In this document: positions 14,044-21,727 of the stretch, one piece after another
How positions within the stretch are numbered: the first letter of the stretch is position 1
How the letters are laid out: every line of letters starts with the position of its first letter
Assembly: GCA_003221985.1 (NCBI GenBank)
Contig: QHUQ01000027.1
Location: 1-26,118, forward strand
DNA from: Gemmatimonadota bacterium
GTDB taxonomy: Bacteria > Gemmatimonadota > Gemmatimonadetes > Gemmatimonadales > GWC2-71-9
Direction: 5' to 3'
Length of the DNA: 26,118 bases
Translations under genes and position numbers: made by a program
Notes under the pieces: model-generated
Seen by the model: the letters and a program-made list of their open reading frames with translations, nothing else
What the model was told of the DNA's origin: nothing
Database searches by the model: none

Positions 14044-14718
14044 ATGTCGATGATCAACTACGCGTCCCGCGAGATCAACTGCAAGCTCGTCTACTACGGG
14101 CCGGGCCTCGGTGGGAAGACGACCAACCTGGAGCACATCTACGGGAAGGTCTCGCCCAACACGCGCGGCAAGATGATCTCGCTCGCCACCGAGACCGAGC
14201 GCACGCTGTTCTTCGATTTTCTACCGGTCGATCTCGGGACGATTCGGGGCTTCAAGACGCGCTTCCACTTGTACACCGTCCCCGGGCAGGTCTACTACAA
14301 CGCCAGCCGCAAGCTCATCCTCAAGGGTGTGGACGGCATCGTGTTCGTCGCCGACAGCCAGATCGAGCGCATGGAGGCGAACGTCGAGTCGATGCAGAAC
14401 CTGTACGACAACATGGCGGAGTACGGCTACGATCTGACGAAGATTCCGTTCGTGATTCAGTACAACAAGCGCGACCTGCCCAACGCGGCACCGATCAAAG
14501 ACCTGCAGGCGTCGCTCAATCCGGGGTGGCCCATCGAGGACGGCGCGCGCCAGAAACAGACGCCCGACCCGGCGCATCCGGGCGAAAGCCTCGTCGAGAA
14601 AGTCGGGGGCGAGTGGGTCGGCCACGCGGCCTATCACGAGGCGGTGGCGGTCCGCGGGGACGGCGTGTTCGACACGCTGAAAGCCGTGAGCAAGCTGGTA
14701 CTCAAGACGCTGAGCTGA
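14044..14718 (+). CDS. mglA: MglA-type Ras-like GTPase
   Basis: A 224-residue polarity GTPase. P-loop GPGLGGKTT (19-27), switch region [16 protein letters not shown] (46-61), the MglA-specific TVPGQ (78-82) replacing the usual DxxG, and NKRD (141-144) are all present. Compared with the Thermus protein, as I recall it, there is an extra stretch of about 30 residues (161-195, charged and Pro-rich) between the helix after NKRD and the [14 protein letters not shown] segment. It is co-transcribed with mglB 12 bp upstream. MglA-GTP marks the leading pole in gliding bacteria; in this organism its output is unknown. Confidence 0.93.
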   Translation: MSMINYASREINCKLVYYGPGLGGKTTNLEHIYGKVSPNTRGKMISLATETERTLFFDFLPVDLGTIRGFKTRFHLYTVPGQVYYNASRKLILKGVDGIVFVADSQIERMEANVESMQNLYDNMAEYGYDLTKIPFVIQYNKRDLPNAAPIKDLQASLNPGWPIEDGARQKQTPDPAHPGESLVEKVGGEWVGHAAYHEAVAVRGDGVFDTLKAVSKLVLKTLS

Positions 14719-14729
14719 GAGTCGTCGCG

Positions 14730-15371
14730 ATGCGGTGGACCCTGCCCAACATCATCACGCTGGCGCGCATCAGCCTTACGCCGGTGATCGCGTTGCTGCC
14801 GTTCATTTCCGGATACTGGCCCAAAGTCATCGCGTTCGTGGTCTTCCTGATCGCCGCGTTCTCGGATCTGGTCGATGGCTATCTGGCGCGGCGCTACGGC
14901 TCGATCAGCGAGCTCGGCATGCTGCTCGATCCGATCGCCGACAAGCTGCTGCTGTTCGCGACCCTGATCCCGATCTTCTGGATGACGCGCCACCCGACGA
15001 TCCTCGTGGACTATCGGATCAAATGGTGGGGGAGCTTCCCGGTCTGGGTCGCGCTCCTCCTGGTCGGACGGGAGGTGCTCATCACGGCGTTCCGCTTCTT
15101 CGCCAAGCGCCGGGGAATCGTGATTCCCGCGATGGGTGCGGGGAAGCTGAAGGCCGTCGTCCAGAACATCTTCATCGGCGCGACGATCGCCTGGTTCGCC
15201 TGGAAGGATGCGATCGCCGAAATGCATCTGGCCGGGGCCTTCCGCAATTTCTGGGACCAGTTCCACGGCTGGTTCGTGGCGGTGACGCTCGCGGGCGCCA
15301 TCGTGCTCACCGTGTATTCCCTCCTCGTCTACCTCTACCGCTACCGGACACTCCTCAAAGTCGGCAAATGA
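14730..15371 (+). CDS. pgsA: CDP-diacylglycerol-glycerol-3-phosphate 3-phosphatidyltransferase
   Basis: A 213-residue membrane enzyme making phosphatidylglycerol phosphate from CDP-diacylglycerol and glycerol-3-phosphate. The CDP-alcohol phosphatidyltransferase signature DLVDGYLARRYG, followed by GMLLDPIADK, is complete (about 48-75), including both Asp pairs. The start MRWTLPNIITLARISLTPVI is the normal PgsA N-terminus. There are about five membrane segments. The ATG is 11 bp after mglA and the stop overlaps the cinA ATG. Specificity for glycerol-phosphate rather than another alcohol is inferred from the close N-terminal resemblance. Confidence 0.92.
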   Translation: MRWTLPNIITLARISLTPVIALLPFISGYWPKVIAFVVFLIAAFSDLVDGYLARRYGSISELGMLLDPIADKLLLFATLIPIFWMTRHPTILVDYRIKWWGSFPVWVALLLVGREVLITAFRFFAKRRGIVIPAMGAGKLKAVVQNIFIGATIAWFAWKDAIAEMHLAGAFRNFWDQFHGWFVAVTLAGAIVLTVYSLLVYLYRYRTLLKVGK

Positions 15372-16609
15372 AGCTCGAGGTCGTCACCATCGGCAGCGAG
15401 CTGCTGCTGGGCCAGATCATCGACACGAATGCCGCGGAGCTGGGACGGGCCCTGGCGGGCGCGGGCGTGGAAGTCGTCCGGCACAGCTCCGTCGCGGACC
15501 GGCCCGACGCGATTCGCGCCGCGGTGGCGGAGGCGCTGGACCGCACCGGCTTCGTCATCACCACCGGCGGCCTCGGCCCGACACGCGACGACATGACCAA
15601 GAAGGAAGTGGCGGCGCTTTTCAATAAGCCACTGCGGCTGGACGCCGCGCTGCTGCGCGCGCTCGAGGAGCGCTTCCGGCGGCTGGGCCGCGCCATGCCC
15701 GCGGTGAATCGCACGCAGGCCGAAGTGCCCGACGGCGCCACCGTCCTGGCGAACCCTCGGGGCACGGCGCCAGGGTTGTGGGTGGAAGACCGCGGTCGGG
15801 TGGTCGTGATGCTGCCCGGCGTGCCGTCGGAAATGCGCGGGCTGCTGGCCGAAGAGGTGCTGCCCCGGCTCGCCGAGCGCAGCTCGGGGGTGGTAGTGCG
15901 ATCGCGCACCGTCCGCACCACCGGCGTCGCCGAGTCGGCGCTCGCCGAGCGCGTGGGCGCGATCGAGGACGACATCGCGCCGTTGACGCTCGCCTACTTG
16001 CCATCGACTGAAGGCGTGGAACTGCGTGTCACGGCGTGGGGACTGCGCGCCGATGACGCGGAGCGCCGTCTCGCGGCGGTGACGGCGCAGCTGCGCGAAC
16101 GAGCCGGCGAGGACGGCTACGGCGAAGATGGGACCGACCTCGCTGCGGTTGTGCTGGAGCAGCTCCGCGCGCGAAAGGCGCGCCTAGTAGTCGCCGAATC
16201 ATGCACGGGCGGCCTGTTGAGCGGTCGGATCACCGCCGTTCCCGGCGCTTCCGATGTCTTCATCGGAGGGGTCGTCGCCTACGACAACGTGCTGAAGAGC
16301 GGGACCCTGGATGTTCGCCCCGAGCTGCTCGACAAGCACGGCGCCGTGTCGGAGCAAGTCGTTCGCGCGATGGCCGAGGGCGTGCAGCGACAGTTCGCCG
16401 TGGATGCGGCATTGGCCGTCACGGGGATCGCGGGGCCGACGGGCGGGACGGCGGAGAAGCCGGTGGGGACCGTGTGGTTGGCCGCGCGGTACGGAGCCGA
16501 CGTCCGCGCGTTGCGGCGCATCTTCCCCGGTGACCGTGGCGAGATCCGCGCGCGGGCGTCGCAAGCCGCCCTCGACTTGCTGCGCCGGCTGATCGCGGCC
16601 GCGCCGTGA
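15368..16609 (+). CDS. cinA: CinA family protein, competence/damage-inducible (NMN amidohydrolase type)
   Basis: A 413-residue, two-domain protein. The N-terminal molybdopterin-binding-like domain (1-170) has VVTIGSELLLGQIIDTN and TTGGLGPTRDDMTKK; in this family it acts as an ADP-ribose pyrophosphatase. The C-terminal CinA/PncC domain (from about 265) has AESCTGGLLSGRITAVPGAS, GGVVAYDN, HGAVS and GIAGPTGGTAEKPVGTVW, the nicotinamide-mononucleotide deamidase core. It would therefore recycle pyridine nucleotides. The ATG overlaps the pgsA stop; the end overlaps the next gene by GTGA. Confidence 0.95.
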   Translation: MKLEVVTIGSELLLGQIIDTNAAELGRALAGAGVEVVRHSSVADRPDAIRAAVAEALDRTGFVITTGGLGPTRDDMTKKEVAALFNKPLRLDAALLRALEERFRRLGRAMPAVNRTQAEVPDGATVLANPRGTAPGLWVEDRGRVVVMLPGVPSEMRGLLAEEVLPRLAERSSGVVVRSRTVRTTGVAESALAERVGAIEDDIAPLTLAYLPSTEGVELRVTAWGLRADDAERRLAAVTAQLRERAGEDGYGEDGTDLAAVVLEQLRARKARLVVAESCTGGLLSGRITAVPGASDVFIGGVVAYDNVLKSGTLDVRPELLDKHGAVSEQVVRAMAEGVQRQFAVDAALAVTGIAGPTGGTAEKPVGTVWLAARYGADVRALRRIFPGDRGEIRARASQAALDLLRRLIAAAP

Positions 16610-17382
16610 ACCGCGTCAATGCGCCCGACGGCACACCCCTCGTCTACGACGCCTACGAGGCCACCCACCCCGGCGTTGCCGTCCTGTTTCTGCATGACTG
16701 GGATCCCGAACCGGCGAAACCCGGCGAGCCATCGGCCGCAACGGGAATGCAGCTCCGCGATGCCGGCTACGCCGCGTACTTCCTCGATCAGCGCGGGCAT
16801 GGCCGCTCCGGTGGCCGCCGCGGTCACCTCTCCCGCTTCAGCCAGTTGCTTGGCGATTTACAGGCGTTTCGTCGTGCCGTTCGCCCGCGACACGAGGTCC
16901 CGCAGGTCCTGGTTGGCCATGGTTTCGGCGGCCTGGTCGTGCTGCGCTACCTCGAAACTCAGCCGGGCGAACCTCCCGCGGCCGCCGTCATCTCGAGTCC
17001 CTGGCTCGCGTGGCGCCGGCGACCCGCCGCGTGGAAACGCGTTGCCGCGAGGCTCGCCGATCTGTGGCCGACGCTGCCGACGGGAACCGGAAGCCGCTAC
17101 ATGACGGCCAGCGCGCGGGCCGAGCTGCAGTGGGCGCAGCACGCAGTCCTGGCCGACGCTCAGCGCATCGAGCGTCCGTTGCTGCTCCTGCTTGCAGGCG
17201 AGGATCGGGTGATCGACGCCGCGGTCGCCCGGCGCTTCGCGGACGATCTCGCGCCGCGTGCGCAGCTCAACTGGTACGCGGAGCTCCCGCATGAGCTGCT
17301 CGCTGTGCCACGCGTGATGGCGGACGTGACGCATTTCATTGCGACATATCGTCGCTCGGATCGCGATCCGAGCAGGGGATAG
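16606..17382 (+). CDS. Alpha/beta-hydrolase-fold protein lacking the nucleophile serine
   Basis: A 258-residue protein close to monoacylglycerol-lipase-like hydrolases: LFLHDWD (oxyanion region, 27-33), FLDQRGHGRSGGRRGH (59-74), VLVGHGFGGLVVLRYL (101-116), LLAGEDRVID with the acid Asp, and LPHELL with a likely catalytic His. At the nucleophile elbow, where GHSMGG is expected, the sequence is GHGFGG: residue 106 is Gly (codon GGT at 16921-16923, one base from AGT Ser). As written it cannot use the classical Ser mechanism. It may be a pseudoenzyme, a binding protein, or the product of a point mutation or base error. The start overlaps cinA by GTGA. Confidence 0.82.
   Translation: MNRVNAPDGTPLVYDAYEATHPGVAVLFLHDWDPEPAKPGEPSAATGMQLRDAGYAAYFLDQRGHGRSGGRRGHLSRFSQLLGDLQAFRRAVRPRHEVPQVLVGHGFGGLVVLRYLETQPGEPPAAAVISSPWLAWRRRPAAWKRVAARLADLWPTLPTGTGSRYMTASARAELQWAQHAVLADAQRIERPLLLLLAGEDRVIDAAVARRFADDLAPRAQLNWYAELPHELLAVPRVMADVTHFIATYRRSDRDPSRG
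17354..17373. repeat. Perfect 20-bp palindrome near the end of the hydrolase gene
   Basis: GCTCGGATCG followed by its exact complement CGATCCGAGC, with no spacer, lies in the last codons of the hydrolase and about 50 bp upstream of the predicted grpE -35. No T-run follows, so it is not an ordinary terminator. It is not the CIRCE element (TTAGCACTC type). Confidence 0.6.
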
Positions 17383-17401
17383 GTGCGGCACCCCGGGGCG
17401 C

Positions 17402-17430
17402 TTTCCAGACAAACTGCCTCCGGGTATCTT
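17402..17430 (+). promoter_or_regulatory. Possible grpE promoter
   Basis: TTTCCA (17402-17407) and TATCTT (17425-17430) are 17 bp apart, with the expected start about 17 bases before the grpE ATG. Each hexamer matches 4 of 6 consensus positions. No sigma-32 or CIRCE pattern is evident. Confidence 0.35.
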
Positions 17431-17453
17431 GTTGCCAGACCGAAAGTTCCCTT

Positions 17454-18023
17454 ATGACCAACAAACATCCGCGCCCCCACCAACCGCCCGTGCCCTCGCT
17501 CGACCCCGATACGGGCGAACCGCTGGACACTCCTGCGGCGTCTGCTGCGCCTGTTGCGTCTGGTGCACCGCCGACTGAGGTGTCCGAGGTCGATGTCTGG
17601 AAGGACCGACATCTGCGGCTCGCTGCCGAATACGACAACTTTCGCAAGCGCACGATCAAGGAGCGCGCAGAGACGTGGGCGCGGGCGCAGGCCGAGCTGG
17701 TCACGCGACTCGCCGACGCGCTCGACGATTTGTCGCGCTTTGCGCATATCGATCCCGCGGCTATCGACGCCAAGACGCTGCACGACGGAGTGGACCTGGT
17801 GGAGCGCAAAGTGTGGAAGGAGCTCGACAACGCTGGGGTGACCCGCATCGACCAGGCGGGCGTGCCGTTCGATCCGCAGGTGCACGAAGCCGTGACGACC
17901 CAACCTGCCGAGAAACCGGAGCAAGACCACACCGTAGGCCAGGTGGTGCAACCCGGTTACAAGATGCGCGAAACGCTGCTACGCCCGGCTCGCGTCGTCG
18001 TGCTCACCTGGCAGGGCAAGTAA
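17454..18023 (+). CDS. grpE: Nucleotide exchange factor GrpE
   Basis: A 189-residue co-chaperone that drives ADP release from DnaK. A disordered Pro/Ala-rich N-terminus (1-40) precedes the long dimerisation helix (WKDRHLRLAAEYDNFRKRTIKERAE, about 47-71) and the beta-domain with VPFDPQVHEAVTTQP and HTVGQVVQPGYKMRETLLRPARVVV, the GrpE signature. Length is normal. The stop TAA shares one A with the dnaJ ATG (TAATG), so translation is coupled. No dnaK is in the window. Confidence 0.95.
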   Translation: MTNKHPRPHQPPVPSLDPDTGEPLDTPAASAAPVASGAPPTEVSEVDVWKDRHLRLAAEYDNFRKRTIKERAETWARAQAELVTRLADALDDLSRFAHIDPAAIDAKTLHDGVDLVERKVWKELDNAGVTRIDQAGVPFDPQVHEAVTTQPAEKPEQDHTVGQVVQPGYKMRETLLRPARVVVLTWQGK

Positions 18024-19054
18024 TGGCGGGACAGCGCGACTACTATCAGGTGCTGGGAGTCGCTGAAACCGCCACGACCGACGAAATCAAGAAGGCCTTC
18101 CGGCGGTTGGCAAAGCAGCACCATCCCGACCGCAATCCCAACAACCCGCAGGCCGCCGAGCGCTTCAAGGAGATCAACGAGGCGCACGACGTGCTGAGCG
18201 ACGCCGAGAAGCGCAAGAAGTACGACCAGCTGCGCCGCTACGGGGCGTTCGCGGGGGGGGGCAGTGCCCGGCGCGGCCGCGGTGCGCCGGAGGACAGCGG
18301 CGATTTCGACATGTCGGATCTCGGCGGCCTGGGCGACATCTTCTCATCCATCTTCGGCCGGCGCGGAGCTGGGGGGGCGGGAGGGGGGGGGCGGGAAGCG
18401 GAGCTCGAAGAAACCGAGACCGAGGTCACGATTCCGTTCCGCACGGCGGCGTTGGGCGGGACGGTACCGATCACCCTCGCGATGCCGGAGGTATGCCCGA
18501 CGTGCGGCGGCAGCGGCGCCGCGAAAGGCGCGACGGTCAACACCTGCCCGGAATGCAAGGGCCGCGGCACGGTCTCGTTCGGGCAGGGCGGCTTTGCCGT
18601 CAATCGTCCCTGTCCGGTATGCCGGGGAAAGGGCACCGTTCCGTCGCAGCGCTGCCCGACGTGTCAGGGGAGCGGCGAACTGCGCGTCGAGAAGCGCGTC
18701 AACGTCGAAATTCCCCCCGCCGTAGAGGAGGGGGCGCGCCTGCGCCTCAAGAATCAGGGGCCCAAGGGCCGCGGCGACTTGATCGTGCAAATCCACGTGG
18801 CGCCCGACCGCTTCTTCCGGCGCGAAGGGCTCGATCTCATCGGCGTCGTGCCGATCAACCTCGCGCAGGCCCTGCTGGGCTCGCGCATCAAGGTGAAGAC
18901 GCTCGATGACAAGCGCGTGGTCCTACGGATTCCGTCGGGAACGCAGCATGGTCAGAAATTCCGCGTCCCGGGGCACGGCATAGAAAGGAATGGCCGGCGC
19001 GACTCCAGCAGTCGTCGATCACAACGTACTGGTATCCCGCGTCGGGGCGTGTAG
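18023..19054 (+). CDS. dnaJ: Chaperone DnaJ, C-terminus replaced (3'-truncated)
   Basis: 343 residues as read. The J domain (1-70) has HPD at 34-36. A Gly-rich region (about 78-128, encoded partly by two G9 tracts) follows, then four zinc-binding repeats (CPTCGGSG, CPECKGRG, CPVCRGKG, CPTCQGSG), CTD I and the start of CTD II (RIPSGTQHGQKFRVPGHGIERNGRR). After residue about 326 the homology stops: the expected GD plus 40-50 residues of CTD II and the dimerisation tail are absent and replaced by a Ser/Arg-rich tail (DSSSRRSQRTGIPRRGV). The break coincides with the edge of an antisense GH27 fragment, so this is a rearrangement or an assembly join. The protein might retain J-domain function but should dimerise poorly. 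Confidence 0.9.
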   Translation: MAGQRDYYQVLGVAETATTDEIKKAFRRLAKQHHPDRNPNNPQAAERFKEINEAHDVLSDAEKRKKYDQLRRYGAFAGGGSARRGRGAPEDSGDFDMSDLGGLGDIFSSIFGRRGAGGAGGGGREAELEETETEVTIPFRTAALGGTVPITLAMPEVCPTCGGSGAAKGATVNTCPECKGRGTVSFGQGGFAVNRPCPVCRGKGTVPSQRCPTCQGSGELRVEKRVNVEIPPAVEEGARLRLKNQGPKGRGDLIVQIHVAPDRFFRREGLDLIGVVPINLAQALLGSRIKVKTLDDKRVVLRIPSGTQHGQKFRVPGHGIERNGRRDSSSRRSQRTGIPRRGV

Positions 19055-19153
19055 GCGAGACCATTGTCGAGCAGGGGGCGCGGAGGACGAACGAGCGTAA
19101 CCGGTGCGGAATACGAGCGCGAGGCAGAGCAGCGTCGGGAATCGCGCGGACAC
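19001..19153 (-). pseudogene. GH27 alpha-galactosidase 5' remnant
   Basis: Read on the - strand, three pieces match in order the beginning of a GH27 alpha-galactosidase. A signal-peptide-like start (GTG at 19153, SARFPTLLCLALVF) is followed, after a frame change in a C-run, by LLDNGLAYTP. Then, with the expected MGWNSWN block and about 30 residues missing, comes DAGYQYVVIDDCW (19004-19042), the highly conserved strand that precedes the catalytic region. Immediately after the Trp the sequence becomes antisense dnaJ. It is therefore a broken, frameshifted, internally deleted gene start. The remaining stretch to 19319 shows no gene I can support. Confidence 0.5.
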
Positions 19154-19319
19154 AATGGGCCTCTCGGGGGGTAGGGAGTGCCGTGGCAAGCCGCATGCCG
19201 GTTCGCCCCGCCGTTGCCCTGGCGCAGCGGGTGCCGTCCGAGTGCAGCACCTCGGGGCCGCTCGCCGTTCCCTTCATTCCGCAACCGGCGGGCACGCGCC
19301 TTGCCTACCGAAGGCTCGA

Positions 19320-19754
19320 ATGAAGCGCGACGTCCGCTACCTCGTCGTCGCCGGCGCGATCGCCTGCGGGGGGGGGCCCGCGCCTCCGGGGCAATCCGCG
19401 CCTGGGACCGCGGTCACCACGGTCGTCCCGTCTGAAACGGATGCGCGCGTGACGCGGGTGGAGGAGATGCTGCGCGGCGTGCCGGGTCTCGAAGTGACCC
19501 GGTTGGCGGACGGGAACTATCGGCTCCGGATCCGTGGGCAACGCAGCATCCGGGGGAATCCAACGGACGACAATCCCCTCGTCGTGATCGACGGTATCCC
19601 CATTCCGAACGAATCCATGAGCAGTATGCTGGCGGATCTCTCGCCCGGCGACGTTGCGCGGATCGAAGTGCTGAAGGACGCGGCGCACACGGGCATGTAC
19701 GGATCACGCGGCGCCAACGGCGTGATCGTCATTACCACCAAACGAGCACGATAG
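19320..19754 (+). CDS. Lipoprotein consisting of a lone TonB-receptor plug domain
   Basis: A 144-residue protein. The N-terminus MKRDVRYLVVAGAIAC ends in a lipobox-like GAIAC, so Cys16 is probably lipidated; a G9 run encodes the glycines right after it. From about residue 40 it matches the plug of SusC/RagA-type receptors: VEEMLRGVPGLEVTRL, YRLRIRGQRSIRG, PLVVIDGIPI, LADLSPGDVARIEVLKDAAHTGMYGSRGANGVIVITTK. No beta-barrel follows; the gene simply stops. It may act as a free plug or an accessory of a receptor encoded elsewhere. The next gene, 11 bp downstream, encodes a small outer-membrane barrel. Confidence 0.85.
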   Translation: MKRDVRYLVVAGAIACGGGPAPPGQSAPGTAVTTVVPSETDARVTRVEEMLRGVPGLEVTRLADGNYRLRIRGQRSIRGNPTDDNPLVVIDGIPIPNESMSSMLADLSPGDVARIEVLKDAAHTGMYGSRGANGVIVITTKRAR

Positions 19755-19765
19755 GAGGCACCGCC

Positions 19766-20317
19766 GTGGCGAGTCGCATCACGTGGCTGGCGGTTGTGTT
19801 CGCGCTGGTGAGCGCCGCTCCCGCGGCTGGACAACGGGCCGGAGCCGTCGAGCTCGGCGCGTTCGCACGGTACACCGATTTCGATAACAGCCTGGCGATG
19901 GCGAACACGTTCGGTGCGGGTGGGCGGGTGTCGGTCGCGCTCCGGCCCCGGTTCGGATTCGAGCTCGATCTGTCGCGCACCAGTGCCTCCACCGACCGGA
20001 CGGGGGGGGGTTCGGTGACCTACACGCCGCTGCACGCCCGCGTGATCGGGGCGCTCCCAGCCGGGGAACGCATGGAAGTTCTCGTGGGAGGGGGCTACGT
20101 GCGCAACTCGTACGGTGGTGCATTCGAGGCGAGCGACGACGGCCTCTCGGCGATTCTGGGGCTCCGCTATCACGCGAGCAACCGGGTGTGGATGCGTCTC
20201 GGCGTCGACCTCGACCTCATGTTCCACCTGTCGAGCACCAGTCCCTTTACGTTCTACAACGGCAACTGGAGCCTCCAGCTCGGTGCCGGCGCGCGCCTCA
20301 CCGGCGGTGGCTCATAG
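19766..20317 (+). CDS. Small outer-membrane beta-barrel protein
   Basis: A 183-residue protein with a signal peptide (about 1-23, ending AAPAAGQ) and alternating amphipathic strands typical of 8-stranded OmpA/OmpX-like barrels, for example VELGAFARYTDF, GGRVSVALRPRFGFELDLSR, MEVLVGGGYVRN, LSAILGLRYH, WMRLGVDLDLMFHL and the terminal WSLQLGAGARL. The GTG at 19766 has AGGAGG eight bases upstream. A G9 run (20002-20010) lies in the middle. Its last six bases overlap the convergent uxaC gene, and no terminator is seen between them. Function unknown. Confidence 0.8.
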   Translation: MASRITWLAVVFALVSAAPAAGQRAGAVELGAFARYTDFDNSLAMANTFGAGGRVSVALRPRFGFELDLSRTSASTDRTGGGSVTYTPLHARVIGALPAGERMEVLVGGGYVRNSYGGAFEASDDGLSAILGLRYHASNRVWMRLGVDLDLMFHLSSTSPFTFYNGNWSLQLGAGARLTGGGS

Positions 20318-21655
20318 GTGGTAGGTCTGCTTCGCTAGGTCGTACGCCAGTGCGCGCGCCATGACGCGCGCATCGCTCTCGTCGATCACGTGGCGCGCGA
20401 CGAGTCCCGCGAGGTAGTTGGCATCCATGCGGCGCGCCAGGTCATGCCGTGCCGGGATCGAGCAAAACGCCCGCGTGTCGTCGTTGAACCCCGCCGTCTT
20501 GTAGATCCCGGCGGTCTCCGTCGTCCGCTCGCGGAACCGCCGCATCCCTTCCATCGAATCGAAGAACCACCACGGGGGACCGAGCCGCACCGCCGGATAG
20601 TGCCCGGCGAGGGGCGCTAACTCCCGGCTGTAGGTGGACTCGTCCAGCGTGAACAGGACCAGCGTCAGCCGCGGGTCGTTGCCGTAGGCGTTCAGCAGCG
20701 GCCGCAGGTTGCGCGTGAACTCGGTGGCGACCGGGATGTCGCCGCCCCGGTCGGGGCCGAATCGCTCGAACACCAGCCGGTTGTGGTCGCGGAGCGCACC
20801 TGCGTGGATCTGCATCGTGAGCTCGTCCGCGAGCGACAGCCGCGCCATCTCCATGAGGAGATGCGCCGTGAAGCGGCGCTCGTCGTCGGGCGTGACGTCG
20901 CGCTGACACGCCTGGTGAAAGAGGCGCTCGGCTTCCTGTCCGTCGAGGGCGCCGGTGAACGGCTCGAGCACGGCGTGGTCCGTAGCCGTGGCGCCCAGGC
21001 TCTTGAAGTAGGCGCGGCGGCCGGCGAGCGCCCGCACGAATCCGACGTAGTCGGGGACCGGCTCGCCGCCGGCCCGGCCCAGCGCCTCCAGCGCCTTCGG
21101 CCAGCCGGGCGCCGCGATCCGGAACAGGACGTCGGGGCGAAACGTGGGGATGACGCGCCCCTTCCAGCCCGATGCGCGAATCGCGCGATGGTGCTCGAGC
21201 ATGTCGCTCGCCGCATCGGTCGTGGCGAGCACCTCGATGTTGAACCGCTCGAACAGGGCCCGCGGCCGGAACTCGGGCGACTGCAGTCTCTCGAGGATCG
21301 CGTCGTACGTGCGCGCCGCCGTCTCGGCGCTGAGCCGCTCGCGCACGCCGAACACCTCGTGCAGCTCGTGGTCGAGCCACGCGCCGGTCGGCGTGCCGCG
21401 GAACAGGTGGTAGTGCTCGGCGAACAGCCGCCACACGCGGCGCGGATCCACCTCCACCGGCGTGCCGTCCTTGCGCGGCACGCCCAGCGCCTCGAGGGGC
21501 ACGCCGTTCGCGTACATCAGGCGCAGGATGTAATGGTCGGGCTGGACGATCAGCGACGTCGGCTCGGGGAAGGGGGCGTTCTCCGCGAGAATGCGCGGAT
21601 CGACGTGCCCGTGCGGTGAGATGAGGGGCAGGCCGCGCGTTTCGTCGTACAACAC
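20312..21655 (-). CDS. uxaC: Glucuronate (uronate) isomerase
   Basis: 447 residues from the first canonical start. It interconverts hexuronates (glucuronate, galacturonate) with fructuronate/tagaturonate in an amidohydrolase-type barrel. The metal motif HGH is in LISPHGHVDP; further matches are PDHYILRLMYANGVPLEALGVP, FNIEVLATTDAASDMLEHH, TFRPDVLF, QIHAGALRDHNR and PPWWFFDSMEGMRRFRE. Homologous-looking residues (LILAEDRFFDPDPSVRRVAR) extend 24 codons further upstream in frame, to the TAG that ends the preceding oxidoreductase, but contain no ATG, GTG or TTG. The true start is therefore unclear; an ATC at 21712-21710 behind GGGAG is one candidate. It is the last gene of the hexuronate operon. 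Confidence 0.9.
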   Translation of the reverse strand: MLYDETRGLPLISPHGHVDPRILAENAPFPEPTSLIVQPDHYILRLMYANGVPLEALGVPRKDGTPVEVDPRRVWRLFAEHYHLFRGTPTGAWLDHELHEVFGVRERLSAETAARTYDAILERLQSPEFRPRALFERFNIEVLATTDAASDMLEHHRAIRASGWKGRVIPTFRPDVLFRIAAPGWPKALEALGRAGGEPVPDYVGFVRALAGRRAYFKSLGATATDHAVLEPFTGALDGQEAERLFHQACQRDVTPDDERRFTAHLLMEMARLSLADELTMQIHAGALRDHNRLVFERFGPDRGGDIPVATEFTRNLRPLLNAYGNDPRLTLVLFTLDESTYSRELAPLAGHYPAVRLGPPWWFFDSMEGMRRFRERTTETAGIYKTAGFNDDTRAFCSIPARHDLARRMDANYLAGLVARHVIDESDARVMARALAYDLAKQTYHL

Positions 21656-21727
21656 GCGCGCGACTCGCCGAACCGAGGGATCGGGATCGAAGAAACGATC
21701 CTCGGCGAGGATGAGCGTGTCTCCCGA

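Noticed and set aside
19155..19323. A short forward frame ending PLAVPFIPQPAGTRLAYRRLE with its TGA overlapping the lipoprotein ATG
   Set aside because: The ATGA overlap is suggestive, but the frame has no recognisable start, domain or upstream continuation; it may be a gene tail left by the rearrangement, or chance.
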